A stretch of 64,000 nt of DNA, taken from contig NC_088322.1 of assembly GCF_910592395.1 (NCBI RefSeq), forward strand, positions 13,139,431-13,203,430, in the 5' to 3' direction. The translations under genes were made by a program, and so were the position numbers. Below, in pieces: positions 47,407 to 59,300 of the stretch (its first letter is position 1; each line of letters begins with the position of its first letter). The notes below the pieces were generated by a model. The model saw nothing but the letters and a program-made list of their open reading frames with translations. It did not search any database and was not told where the DNA came from. Source of the DNA: Lineus longissimus. Lineage: Eukaryota > Nemertea > Pilidiophora > Heteronemertea > Lineidae.

Positions 47407-48037
47407 TCTTTGGTAATCTTCGCAGTGGTGCTGTGCGCCCTTGTCCTCAGTGCTGATGCTCGAAGGCGGGCCCGGGGAGGAAACGCAAGAAATGCTGCTT
47501 GCAAGACATGCTTGAAGACTTGCATTCAGGTCAGTTTATCCTATACAGTAACTCACTGATTTATAGACTGGTTCAGTAAATCTCACGAAATGTAAAGGAA
47601 TTTTTCGTTGAAGACCTTTCAAATACCATTTAAAGACTGTGCCAGTCATTTGGAGGGGCTAAGTTACCAGGTCACGCTCAAAACGTTTGCCGCTCAATTC
47701 GCAAGTGTCCCCTACAAAAAAAACTTAAATCAGTCCTGAGAGTAAAATATTTTGAATTCTAAAACGTTTACTACACGGCCCTGGATTTCTATAACAATCA
47801 TCATTAATTTTACAGGAGCACATGGCATCTCACCCAGAGGTTGAGACGAGGGGTGCGCGGAAACACTGCAGGACCCAATGCAAGGACTCCTGCCCTAAGA
47901 AAAACAAGAAAGGAGGTCGCCGTGGTGGAGCAAGGCGAGGGGGCCGACGAGGGGGCCGAAGAAACAAGGCCCGAGGTGCCGCAGGAGCCGCAGGAGCCGG
48001 AGATGCCGCTGGAGCCGCTGCTGCTGGGGAAAACTAA
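47407..48037 (+). CDS. secreted basic cysteine-rich peptide with Arg/Gly-rich tail (two exons seen)
   Basis: Exon 47407-47529 starts after CTTTCCAG. It encodes a hydrophobic signal core SLVIFAVVLCALVLSADA, a basic segment RRRARGGNARN and AACKTCLKTCIQ, leaving in phase 0 (GTCAGT). Exon 47816-48037 starts after TTTTACAG and encodes a second cluster, HCRTQCKDSCPKKNKK. A tail of RGG/RRGG units and an Ala/Gly stretch follow, ending GEN before TAA. The start Met must come from an upstream exon that I could not place. The mature product is about 96 residues, extremely basic, with two three-Cys clusters (C-x2-C-x3-C and C-x3-C-x3-C). Secretion is inferred from the signal core. Antimicrobial, matrix or nucleic-acid binding roles are all possible. 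AATAAA at 48277 supports a real transcript end. Confidence 0.65.
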
Positions 48038-48276
48038 ATTATTCATAGACTTTTCTTACCAAATTAGTAAATTGGAAGTAGAGGAAAATGAACAAATCAA
48101 CCCTGGTCAAGTATTTGTAATTAATTGTTTAAGTTGTTTTAGGCACATTGGTAGTGCTCCCCTACTGGCGAAAACTATAAGCTTCTCTCAAATCAAAGTA
48201 ACATTATTTTAAGATGTTAATGATGTATAGGCTTTAGGGCCTACTGGTAACAAAAACTATTTTATCTTCATGTCAC

Positions 48277-48282
48277 AATAAA
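48277..48282 (+). terminator. poly(A) signal of the basic cysteine-rich peptide gene
   Basis: AATAAA 240 bp after the stop codon, followed by an A-run and T-rich sequence. Confidence 0.5.
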
Positions 48283-48299
48283 AAAATTACGAATGCTCA

Positions 48300-48780
48300 T
48301 TTGAATCGATTTCCATGACTTCTTTATTTACACAACTATATGTAGACTCTTTCACCAGTCTCCTCCACGGAGTGAGTGCATGGAGCTGCACGGAGTGGAG
48401 GTATGCGGAAGTTCATAGGGGCCTCAGTGCCAGCTAGGAGTCTGTTGGTCTACAACAATCAGTCATTTCAGACAGTTTACCACTAACGATAGGCAGGGTG
48501 TCTTCATATACGATATGTGAGGGAGCGGTCTATTACCGGCGCCGCAGACGAGAGATTTTGCACCACTGCATGCAACTATCGCGACGAAAATCCCTCGCCT
48601 GCTTATCAGTCGATGCGCGCCCGCTTTAGATTGGTTCCACAATCTCCCGTCAGATGGCGTTGTGTAAAATATTGTAAGTTATTATCCTGATCAAGTATTC
48701 AGCAGGCCAACAAATCAAGTGATATTACACTTCGGACGCAGTGGACCGTCTCTTTCCTCGCCGCAAGGAGACCCAATTAT
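48300..48780. other. short intergenic interval, nothing recognised
   Basis: Mixed composition between the peptide gene end and the LINE 3' end. No frame, repeat or RNA was recognised. Confidence 0.4.
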
Positions 48781-48784
48781 GAAG

Positions 48785-49775
48785 ACACAAAAATTCAAAT
48801 TCAAATTAGTTTATTAATCAAAAGGCCCGGAGGGCAAAGGTACACATGGTACAATAGAAATACAATGATTTTGATTGAAAGTACATAAGACATACAAAGG
48901 ATACATGACAAAAGTAACAATATAAAGTCTACTACCGGGGTCAAACCTGGAGTAGATACTAGTAGGTGGGAGAGAGGAGGTCCTTATTTTATGCGATCAG
49001 AAAAGCATTTCTGTAAAAATGATGATAGCTTCTGACAAATTCCAGGGTCCTCATTTGAAAGAAGCCAGATAAACTTATTTCCTGGTGAGAGACCTGAAAA
49101 GTTGATGTTGTTCTCACTGATAACTGAGAAAAAATCGTTCCTTGAAGCATCATATTTTGGGCAGGCAGTTAGAAAGTGAACCTCGTCTTCTATTGAAGTC
49201 CCATCACAAGAACACACCCTCTCTTCAACTTTAAGTTTTTTGTATCTACCTCTTTCAATGGCTAGATCGTGACAGCTAATGCGGAAACAACAAAGGGATC
49301 TTCTTAAAGAAAAACTTGAAATTGAAGTCAGATATTTCTCACAGCAGAGTTGCGTTTTGAAGGACCTATAAGTGCGTAATTTGTTTTTAGCATTTGGATT
49401 CCGAGAATCATCCCAAATTTCTAGCTTCCACTTTCTGTAAAATTCTTCACCTAATTTATGAACAAGACTGGAGGTTGAAACACTTTCAGCATTGTTTGCA
49501 TCCAGATTCAGACAACCACAAATAAATTTTATACAAGAAAACCAAGACTGTTTTCCTTTGTTGTCTAGATCCTTACTAACTTGTAAGGCACTGGTTAAAA
49601 TAGACTTCGAACTAATTTCCCCATCCACTGTGTTGAGAGACAAGGATTCAAGCCTTAGCCAGAAAGAGAACATAGATTTGGCTATCATTAAATACAGTGG
49701 ATGTCTGCCCAACTCGCCATACACGGCCAGATTTGCACACAATGGACAGCCGAGAGAGTCTAATATAGGCCTATA
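48785..49775 (-). mobile_element. 5'-truncated LINE (non-LTR retrotransposon) with 3' UTR
   Basis: On minus, an open frame of about 250 codons (49742-48984) encodes the C-terminal end of a LINE ORF2. It begins CANLAVYGELGRHPLYL, then has ..LRTYRSFKTQLCCEKYL.., ..LAIERGRYKKLKVEERVC.. and ..EDEVHFLTACPKYDASR. The C-x-C...H-x5-C zinc-knuckle-like end and the 'ELGR-P' and 'IE-GRY' motifs are typical of invertebrate LINE 3' regions. The reverse-transcriptase core is absent. A 3' UTR of about 190 bp ends with AATAAACTAATTTGAATTTG, a short TTTGAA tail like those at LINE 3' ends. The clade is unresolved. Confidence 0.8.
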
Positions 49776-49821
49776 AGGAGTGAAAACAGTCTAAAACGGT
49801 TCAGGCAGAAGAGGGAGCAAG

Positions 49822-49854
49822 AAATCCAAAGAGGTCTCAAACCTCTTTGGATTT
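49822..49854. repeat. perfect 14-bp hairpin
   Basis: AAATCCAAAGAGGT pairs with ACCTCTTTGGATTT across a 5-base loop. It lies just beyond the 5' end of the LINE. Possibly a foldback remnant; no RNA gene was recognised. Confidence 0.6.
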
Positions 49855-50042
49855 TTGGAAGGAGAAGGATTGATTCTTGGAACTGAGGAGAAGAAGGCCT
49901 AGACTCCTGGGCAGCCCATTGCATCATCCCAATTTGGTCTCCTTATGGCCCGTGAGGAACGAGGCCGGTCCAGGCATGCGTCCGGAGAGTGTAGGAGAAG
50001 GAGGTAGAGGTCCCTTCTATGGCAGTCCATTGCGGTCACAAC

Positions 50043-50138
50043 TGGGCCTACCCTATTCCCGTCAACGTTGTTTCTTTCAAGTTGAAAGGAATTAGGCCCA
50101 TAGCCTATAGGAGCGTTGGATGGGAATAGGGTAGGCCC
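50043..50138. mobile_element. palindromic element of about 95 bp
   Basis: GGGCCTACCCTATTCCCGTC and its inverted copy GATGGGAATAGGGTAGGCCC flank about 50 bp. Non-coding, MITE-like. Confidence 0.5.
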
Positions 50139-50279
50139 TATCCCCAAAATGTGCTGGCGCTACAAACAGGGCTAACGACTTCAGTATCTTGCCCCTCGGA
50201 CTTTCTTTTCTATTCTATGGTTTCTATGAAGAAAAATGTCACCGGGGCAGGGCTATAGGCCCAACCAGAGGCTCAACTG

Positions 50280-50494
50280 ACGCCATGTGATTTCCACGTG
50301 GTTTATTTGTTATTTATTTGTTTACCTTTCTGCTACCAACACCTTTCTGTGTAAAACGTACAACGCTGAAACACCTGACGTCATCGATATTTGTGGTGGC
50401 AGTAGGCTGGGATTTTAGGATTCCTGAAGCGAGTTTTGCCCAATAAAACCTATTTTATTCGTTGAAATCGTGATTAACAACCATCGTATTACAA
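50280..50494 (+). promoter_or_regulatory. possible promoter and untranslated first exon
   Basis: A CRE-like TGACGTCATCG occurs near 50378. An ordinary donor-like AAA|GTAAGC occurs near 50493. This could start a gene whose other exons lie outside the window, the rest of 50.5-64 kb being its intron. The evidence is slight. Confidence 0.2.
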
Positions 50495-51105
50495 AGTAAG
50501 CACAAACATATCGTTTATTGTCAATTTCAGTGTATTTATTTTAGTTTTTATGTTCGTTTTCCCGATTTTCTGAGGTGGAGAGGCAGCCCCGTCCAGGGCA
50601 CTTGTTGAGACTAAGCCTCTACATTGTATACTTGTGTATAATGTAGTGTATTGTTGTGTGTATCATTATGTACATGTATGTGTGGTTGTTGCACCTGCTT
50701 GACTGAATACACACTGACACTATACATGTATGTGCATTATCAGTACTGCAGGCCTATACCAGGCATACCGGCTATAGCATTATATGTTATTTTTTGTTTA
50801 AATGTTGGCAGCTAGCTAAACTGTCATTTCTGCTGCCCTCTTAATTGTGTTTCAAAAATGTCATTTTCATTGCTGAACTGTACAACAAGACAGTTTGCGA
50901 AAATACTTTTTCGACCATTTTGTAAATGCGTTTTGAAAATGCCCTTTTCACACTCACAGGCAACTGAAGTTTACCATTCGAGTCATTTTGTTAATCAAAC
51001 GATCCCAATATCCTTCCTATCTTTTATACCTATAAGGATTTGCCAGGAAGCTAAAGCTCCAACACTTCGAAGAGGAAGTGCTGAAGAAGAAAGTTTGTGT
51101 TGAAA

Positions 51106-51242
51106 TTGGAACCTCTTATAATGGACACCTCTCTATCAAGGACACAGACAACAGTTCTGGTCCCAAACCTGTCATTTTTACTTAGATCTAAGTTAATCCG
51201 GATATCTCTCTTAAAGGGTGTCTTTTACTAGAGAGGTTCCAA
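51106..51242. mobile_element. pogo-like short inverted-repeat element
   Basis: Left end ATTGGAACCTCTTATAATGG and right end ..TACTAGAGAGGTTCCAAT are inverted copies. The inner sequence holds GACACCTCTCTATCAAGGAC. The GAACCTC terminus recalls Tigger/pogo-type ends. No transposase. Confidence 0.55.
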
Positions 51243-53564
51243 TGAATTTCGTAGTTAACTGCAAAATTACCTAAAAGAAGGAATTCATTCGGAAATTATC
51301 ACTTCCTTATTTTCAACAGCCTGGAATGCAATGCATGGCAATAACTTTGAGCCAATTTTGACCTGTTCAACCTGTTCTGACAACCTAATCCAAGGTCAAG
51401 TTAGCCTCTGGTTGAACAGGCAATGACTTCTGTCCCCATAAAGTTCAAATATGCATATTCTGAAGGTTCATGCAAGTCACCAGGTAGGGATATCTCATAA
51501 ATTGAATCATTGTGTTGGTTCTTGGCATAATATTGCGATACCCAAATTTATCATGCAGGTGACTCAGAATGAGATCTCATGAATTGGAGCATATGTTCCC
51601 TTTGTGTGGTTGTCCTATGTGGGGCCATTCAAACGTCACGCTAGGACGCTTCCCTATAGCGTTTTCAGGTCATGGCAGAACCATCCTCCCACCTGAGCCC
51701 TCGAGGAGTGTATAATGAATGTGACAAGATTTCAATAATTCTCTAAGCATTTTGCACCGGATATTAGGAATTTCCCTGACTTTTTGAACCCAGCGACTAT
51801 TCGATGTCTCTCACGAATCGTCTGGAAGAAGACAAGTTTTCTGGTATATTGTTTGAAAGTGGATTTGTTGGTCTAGCTGCAATATCAGCCAAAGTGAAAA
51901 CTTGGACAACGACTTGAGCATGGTGATGTACATGTATTTCCGATAGACATTTTGGATGCATTTTTTACCGGGTATGAAAGATTTCCCAGACTTTTTAAGC
52001 CCGATACTTCATCGTAAGTCTCTCACATGTTCTGTGACGCTTCACGGTTCCAGTAGATGTTTTCCTTTCTCTCTGATGCTGTCACAATAACCGACTTGAA
52101 AGTTTGAAACTTTTGAAATAAACTCGTCACTGCTGCCGTTCCATGAAATATCAATCTCAAATTGGATTCAATGCAGTGTCTTCTATACTTCTATACTAAT
52201 GTATATGTCTACAAATCTCTCCATGCACCTGGCTTTGGTCCGACAGTGGCATTGGGTACGGGAGTGGGTAGGTGATATGCCTAATATGTGAGGGCCTTAT
52301 TTGGAACAGGACCTGCTGTCACTGGTCTCAATGCATTGTGTAAAATAGCGTACTCCAATCAATCTATTGGGGGTTGCATGTAGATAGCAGCAATAAGTCC
52401 CTAAATGCAGTTCATTGCGTGTTTAACCTTTAATAAAACTTCAGTAACGTTAGAAATTTAATGTAGTTCAATCATCGTGCCCATTTAACTAATGTATATA
52501 TTATTACATTTCAACTTTGCCCGCTCCATGGGTATATGCTAGTGTCTACAATAAACCAAAAGCCGTCTTCAGAGCCGAGGCCTGTGATATATGTCAGTGG
52601 CTTTCCTTCCACTCAGGATTTCCTACCAAATGATCTAGTGTCAATGACAAACTCTATAAACACACACTCGATAATCAGTTTGAGCAAATATAAAATTGGC
52701 AAAACCACATTTCATTCGATGTCAATCTCACGAACTGTGTATGAATCACATGAAAATGATATGTTTGCTATGTCTTCAACCTTGGATCCTTGTCTCTGTG
52801 TACACATACAACCTTGTTCTTTATATTGTTGTATATATTTTTGGTGACCTGGACAACTCATTTCCCACCGTTTGGGCTACTTTTATGGTGAATCAAGTAG
52901 TCATCATTAAAGGTCACTTTAAGCATACATGTTCTATATTTTCTTGGTCCTTCTATTCATCTCTGCCTACAATGAAATGGATTTTAAAAGCAAGAGCCTT
53001 GTGCTCTGGGTAGGAACTAGATATTCCTGCAATTTCCAACTCCCCAGGTGACTGAAACCTATCGACTCTCCGTTAGCAAGGACACAAATTTTTCAACAGT
53101 TCTATTTGGTCAGTAATCTCCCTGTTTGAATTTGATGGTACCCTAATTTGTTCTGGGCAACCGTCTTATAAAGCCAATGTTTATGACTGATATATTATAA
53201 GTCCTTCATACAGTCCCTCACGTGTGACGATTTGACCAGGAAGTGTCCTTCTTCTGACTGCTCACAAAAAGAATAATAGTATTTTACCAGGAAAATGTAT
53301 GAATACTGCTATAACTTGGCCTATAATTGTATGTGGAGCTTCCGTTTTGAGTATGGACTAGAAGTGACAGTGCTGGTGGTTTTGCTTTCGCTCAGGTATA
53401 TCAGAGAGCTCCCTCTGTTGGGGCATGAGGTCACCAAGGTGATGTACCGCGATTATTGGTGGTCAGATCGCTACAACTCCTGCTATTGTGGCCATGCAGG
53501 TTTGGAACTTTACAGACAGGCCTGGTAGTGGTATCCAGAAGTAGTGAGGGATGGATTCAGCTCT

Positions 53565-53635
53565 CTAGGACTTCAGAGATTCAAACCCACAACCTCCTGA
53601 TTATGTCCCAGTGCTCTACCCAATATCATAGTTGG
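53565..53635 (-). mobile_element. tRNA-derived SINE-like sequence
   Basis: On minus, TGGGTAGAGCACTGG (A-box-like) precedes GTGGGTTTGAATCTC (B-box-like) with tRNA-like spacing. The stems are imperfect, so it is a SINE head or relic. Confidence 0.5.
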
Positions 53636-54914
53636 GTTTGATGCAGAAAGTCAGGTGCTCCTGAAGTGTTTGTCCAGCCACTTCAACTTCAAAAGGGACA
53701 TGAAATTGTTCCCTCAAACATGATTTTCGATGTTTATCTTCTCTGAATCAGTGTTCAACTGTCTCTTGTTCTCTAACATTGTGTAATATTACCACATCAA
53801 CAACCAATTGCCTAATTCTTTTTCTGTGAAAATGATGCAAAAATTAGTGTTCATGGTGCTAAAAAAATCCAGGGGCGTTAGCGCAATTTGGTCACAAAAG
53901 GATCCGCCAATTACAGAAGGATGACATGAAAACACAAAAGCCCGGCACAAAAGACAATTGTTGAAATTTGCCTTGGAATAATGAGAACAATTCTCATGTC
54001 AGATTGGTGCAGTAAACGCCTGCAGTATGTGTAGTGTTACTCTGCATGTCTGTGTCCATGTTGGCATGATATTGACAACAGGCAGGTGAGAGATGGCTTG
54101 CCGCTCTTTCATGCACCTGAGCTTGGAGACATGTGCTGTGATGACTCATCCTCCAAAGCTTCATGTTGTCATGACGACCCAGTGGTGCTGGTCACATTCT
54201 TTAAAGAGTTTGGATGGACACTTGTCGGAATTATTGCCTATTTATGTGACAAACTCATCAAAATCTTGTGTTTTCTGGAATTCATTTTTGTCCAAATATT
54301 TGGATTATTTTCATATTCGTTTGTGAAGTTTGCAAGTGATCTTTTAGTCTGCTCCTGCCTGTTTCCATGTCCATTACTTGAGGCTGCAGAAAGTGGGTGG
54401 GGTCCCTTTTCCCTTTCAAGGGTGAAAGGAAATTATGGAATACATGGTAGTGCACAGCGAGAACTTGGTCATGGACGGAATCGTGTAGCCATGTTTTGAT
54501 TATTGGAAAAATGACTAATATATCCATGCAAGGTATACAGGTTATGCAACGTTGTGATAGTGCATGTGGAATGTATAATTATGTGTCGGATATTCAAACT
54601 CGTGTTGCAGTGTTTTCACAGGAGTTGGGTGTGTATGTAGGGACAGTGGTCCACAATGATGCATGTTTTGGTTCTGCATGCTCCTGTCGCAGGATTCTAG
54701 GGAGAGGCCTTGCAGATGATGACGAAATGTGAAATTGTTCTTTCGTCCCGATGTCCCTTACCATGACACCTACCCTATAAATATATATGGTGTAATGCAT
54801 CAGGCTCATGGTTGGAGCTTACGCAAACTCAAACCAACTTTGGCACTGTCCTGGGCTCAAAGTGTCTTCGAAAGGCATTTTCTCAGACCATTTTCAGCTA
54901 TAGATCGATGCACT

Positions 54915-55025
54915 TGATTGGGAACATGTTTACGAAGACGTCGCGTCACGTTACAGTAATGTAAAAATGCATGGTGACATGACGACGGCCAACGCTACGT
55001 TATGTTAACGTTGTTCCCAATCAAT
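54915..55025. repeat. 110-bp foldback
   Basis: TTGATTGGGAACA at the left and its inverse TGTTCCCAATCAA at the right, with an internal near-palindrome ACGTTATGTTAACG. Probably a small MITE. Confidence 0.4.
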
Positions 55026-55569
55026 GCATGGATTTATAGACGACAATGCAACACTTGGGTTTTGGAAGATAGGAAGCGATGCCATTTTGGCCACGACAGA
55101 ACCTTATGCTGTGTGACCGCGTTACACAAGTTCTTGAGAGCCTTTTCTCTTGATTCTACTGTACTTGGCCCACAATTCAACTTGTTCCCAATCTTCTGGC
55201 AGAATTCAAACACTCGACATCTCTTTACCCGGGGATAATGAATGAGCAGGTCAGGAATTGGTATTCCAAGCTGCAAGTTTATTGTTGGTAAACGTTAGTG
55301 TTTGGGCTCTTCAACACACTTCACCTGAATATTGGGGCACAGCCCAGTCGCCCAGTGGCCAGGGTCTATAGATTTGAGAATTTTTCACACTAAGACTCAA
55401 TGTGTCCAAATCGCAGTGAATGTTTCGCATGGAAATGGTGATCATATGGTGCAATCATAGTGCACAGCTCGGTTGTGTAAATTGTGGTCAGAGCTTCCTG
55501 AGTCCACTGCATTTGTTAACTCTTGCTTTTTGGTCAGTAGTCTCATGCTCAGAACTTGCTTAAAACTCT

Positions 55570-55732
55570 GGCCCAAATTCATAAAGGGCGTTTAAGTTAG
55601 ACATGTACAACTTCTCTCTAATCAGTTTCAGGGCCTATTCATATTCTGTGAAGATTTGCATGAAGGGCCAGAATCTGTCTATTCAGTAGTTAAACGCTGT
55701 TTTAAGCTAAACGCCCTTTATGAATTTGGCCC
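55570..55732. mobile_element. compact MITE, about 163 bp
   Basis: GGCCCAAATTCATAAAGGGC at the left end and GCCCTTTATGAATTTGGCCC at the right end are inverted repeats of about 25 bp. No coding capacity. Elements with this kind of terminal sequence are common in marine invertebrate genomes. Confidence 0.65.
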
Positions 55733-56254
55733 TTTGAGTTTTCCAAGCTCACTGTGTGGTCGCACTGACTCGTGTTTTTACAGTTACACAAGAAAGGAAA
55801 TGTCTTTTTTTAAAAGAAAGTCCGCGCTCTTGAAATATAAGTCAATCATCTTCTTCATATCTTCCCTAATTGGTTATTTATAGCGACACGTTCCATTTCC
55901 AATTCCAATTTAAAGTTTCATGACCAGAGCTTGTCTTATCTCCAGGCAACATCCTTCCTTGAGAATGATGCCGATTAATTAATTGATTTGTGTACGGATC
56001 TCAAATTATATTGCGTGTACATGGCCAACGGTCAGTGTACGTGTAGGTTACATGCAGGAAATAATTTTTTCAAATTGTGTGGGTGTTTTTATTCAGTAAC
56101 ACGAAGCCGGTCAAGTATTTGAAGATTAAACATGTTTCGTGTCATTTGAACCCATTTTTTCTCCACACTCTTGAATTTTGGTTGAATTCACTTCGACTTG
56201 TGACTTCATCAACACATCATACAATGGAACATTGATTTTGGGACAAAAGAGTCA

Positions 56255-56315
56255 TTTCCAAGACCTCTGTAATCAGGACACCTCTTCGCCAAGGGTGTCC
56301 TTGGTTTGCTGTAGT
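56255..56315. mobile_element. fragment related to the pogo-like elements
   Basis: CCAAGACCTCTGTAATCAGG followed by ACACCTCTTC and GTGTCCTTGG resembles the interiors at 51106 and 63212. Ends degenerate. Confidence 0.35.
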
Positions 56316-59300
56316 CACAACCTGATTGTGTCTGCTTTTTTTAACACCTTGGTTAATATTTCTCTTTCCAGAGATCCGGACCTGCCAGTAATAATGGAAG
56401 GGAATACATGATCAGGCAGACTAACACTGTAAAACAATGGAGTAACAAATATTGCCAACAACAGGAACTAGATCTGCTGTGGACTAGTTTTGGATTACAG
56501 TGATTAGGTTGGATATTTGATTTATGGATTGGAATTGGAGGTAAGTGCAAAAGACGTTTGTGACCTTAGGCAACAGCAGTATGACTTTTTGTGCTCAGCC
56601 TTTCATTCAAGCTTGGCATATCTTTGGCAAAAGTTGTTAAACATCTGTAGCCGACTCCTGGTGTATTACATGATACATGACGTCACACTGGATTCCAACT
56701 GACCTGAAGCACTCCGTAGATGCAACCTGTGACCTACGATTATCATTGAGAAGCAGCCACTGATTGGTTTAGCCACAATCAGTTGTCATGTTGTCGTGGC
56801 TATGTCACAGGTCAGAGCTTCAAAAATTCCTTGTTTAATAGCGGCGAACTTGAAAAAAGTCTGTACATGCGCATCCTGCCGAATGCATCACAAACACTGC
56901 ACCTGAAAATGGGCTTTGAGGAAAAATATGCATAATAGGAAAAATGTACTTTTAGCTTGTACTATGGGTAGACTTGACTTGCCAAATATACCGCCGTTTT
57001 GCACTTTTGTATTTGTGCCTACCAGAGTAAGTTAGAAGTGTCTCCTGAAGTACCCTTCAGTGTGATGCAAAGTATGTGATTTTGTTTGGTTTTTTTAAGA
57101 CATTGAAGAATTTTTTCTGTGCAGTGTACATGAAATGGTAGGCCTAGTCTCCATGTCTCCTTTGAGCACGTAAGCATGCATGTAAATTGTGCTTTGTGTA
57201 CAAATCTTTAAATGAGAGAAAATGTCCTGTATTCATGTGCTTATATGAAATTCATAACTGCAAGAATGCATCCAAAAACCCAGTAATTTTCTAAGTCCAT
57301 GCATAAAATTAAAAAGTGTGAAAATCTTTTATAAAGTACCGAGACAAAATAGTGTCCATGCAAAAAACATAAGTGCCTGTAGGTCTGAAACGCAGAAAAG
57401 CAGGGAAAAACTCGTACTTTTTACGCGATTGTCTGATATTTGAATTAGGCACTGTGAAAAAAACTCAAGTTGACAAATAAGTCAAAGAAAGGTCTGGTTT
57501 CCCTTTGTAAAAGCTGAACATTATTATAAAAGATTTTGCGTGATTCGTTTATTGGCCAATTGTCATACCATCCTGCATGAGAAAATAAGATCATTGCCGA
57601 GAATCAAGTATACCACTCACAGCTAGGCCCTTTATACTTATTTTCAACAAGTCGAAATGGTCTGGAAATTGGGCTCTTCTATTTTGAGCTTTTCCCCCTT
57701 TGTTTTCTGGGACTTCGGTGAAAATAGTTTACACAGCGACACTCCTCAAATGAGCGACTTCTGTCACCGCGACCTGCAACATCACCATGACAACGAGCTG
57801 ATTCTGTTCGGAAAGCGGTCATTCGTTGCTTTTCGTTCAATCACTTTTCATGTCGTCGTGATGCTGGTTATACTAAAGTCACTCATTTTGTTGCATTATT
57901 TTAGTACCCTTTGCCTTGTCCAAGACACCACGGACCGTAACTTCTCAAAAGGTGCACCTTTCAATAGAAAATCATCACACAGCAATAAAACTAGAATATT
58001 TGATTATTTGATTTGAATATTTTATTGCACGGTGCTGCTACAAGCAAATTTTTCCCACAGATCCATTTACAACAGTGGGGGTGACCCTGGTCGAGGTGAC
58101 AGCCATTCTATTTGCTGTACTTATCCAACTTTGTGTCTTCAAAGGGCATTGAGAAGTATGGTCAAAACAGAGGCACTACATGTGTGTGGATAGGCCAAGA
58201 GAGTTATATTATGCATTCTAAGCTTTTTATTGTGCGAAAGTATTTTCATATAACAAGGGTAATAAAGCATTGAATGGCTGCACATTTGACCTTGGGACAT
58301 TATGTCTAGCGATACCCCTGCTGTTGGTGTTGACTCCTGGGTTTAGGAGATTGTGACTAACCTACATTAGATGGATGATAAGAAGACTTTCGTACCGAAA
58401 ATGAAAAATAAAAAACCTGTTGGAAGTTCAGGGTGATTCCTGCACGACTTGTGCTGGTCATTTCAGTAGTAGTAAAATTCAATGATATCAGTTGATGCTG
58501 CTCTTGGACGGAAAAATATAGGCCTATTACTCCACTTTTCCCCCAAACATTTACTGGATAGTTGTACTGATATACTACAGCAAATAGCCTTCCTGCATCA
58601 AGATGTAAAAGTGTAGTCCAATATCAACCATAGAAGTTATTATTCTACTTCAATATCCCAGTCTTCGCTCAAACCTTACAGTAGAACTCTGATGAGTTGC
58701 TCATTCAGTGTTAACTTGAGCATTTTGACCATTTAGTACCTAGAGAGTCTCACGCCAGACTGTGTTTTTTGACCAACCAATACTCTCATGACAGCCAGCC
58801 GAGAGGCCATGCGATGCCTCTTTTCCAGAGCGGCTCCTGTATGTTATTCTGCCATTTTATATTATCATTCTGCCATTCCACGTGTCTGTCTCGCACCGAA
58901 AGTCGAACATAAATTCATGTGTACAGTCGACAGGTTACACCACTGGAACAGTGTATGGACTTCTTCACAGCGAATTGCTCAATAACGTGTCTCAATTTAC
59001 CCAACATCAAACATGCGCGCAGGCTGCCAATCAATAACTTCTGCGTAGAATCGTTACCTCCGTATTGGTTGTGAATATCATCTGTTTTCATACGATCGAT
59101 AAAGTCACTAAGTACTTCAGTGTACAGTCCTGTAACGGACGTGATTTAACCCTTGAGGCTATGAGTGGGATGTTTAAATAATTGGCTGCCTTAGATTCGA
59201 TTCAATTTGTCTAAAGCACTGTGCAAACAGGCAATTTCTGTCATTGCGACCTGCTGTGATTATAATCACTGCTATCCCTTGTCTGCGAGGGAAATCTGTA

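Noticed and set aside
47841-48212. 123-codon frame rich in Glu/Pro overlapping the basic peptide exon
   Set aside because: It is a shadow of the Arg/Gly-rich exon in another frame.
54086-54499. 137-codon plus frame with a hydrophobic middle
   Set aside because: Hydrophobic stretch, but no family match, promoter or conserved motif is visible; a chance frame is likelier.
57657-58016. 119-codon plus frame
   Set aside because: It contains one of the dispersed GCGACCTGC repeats and shows no protein family features.
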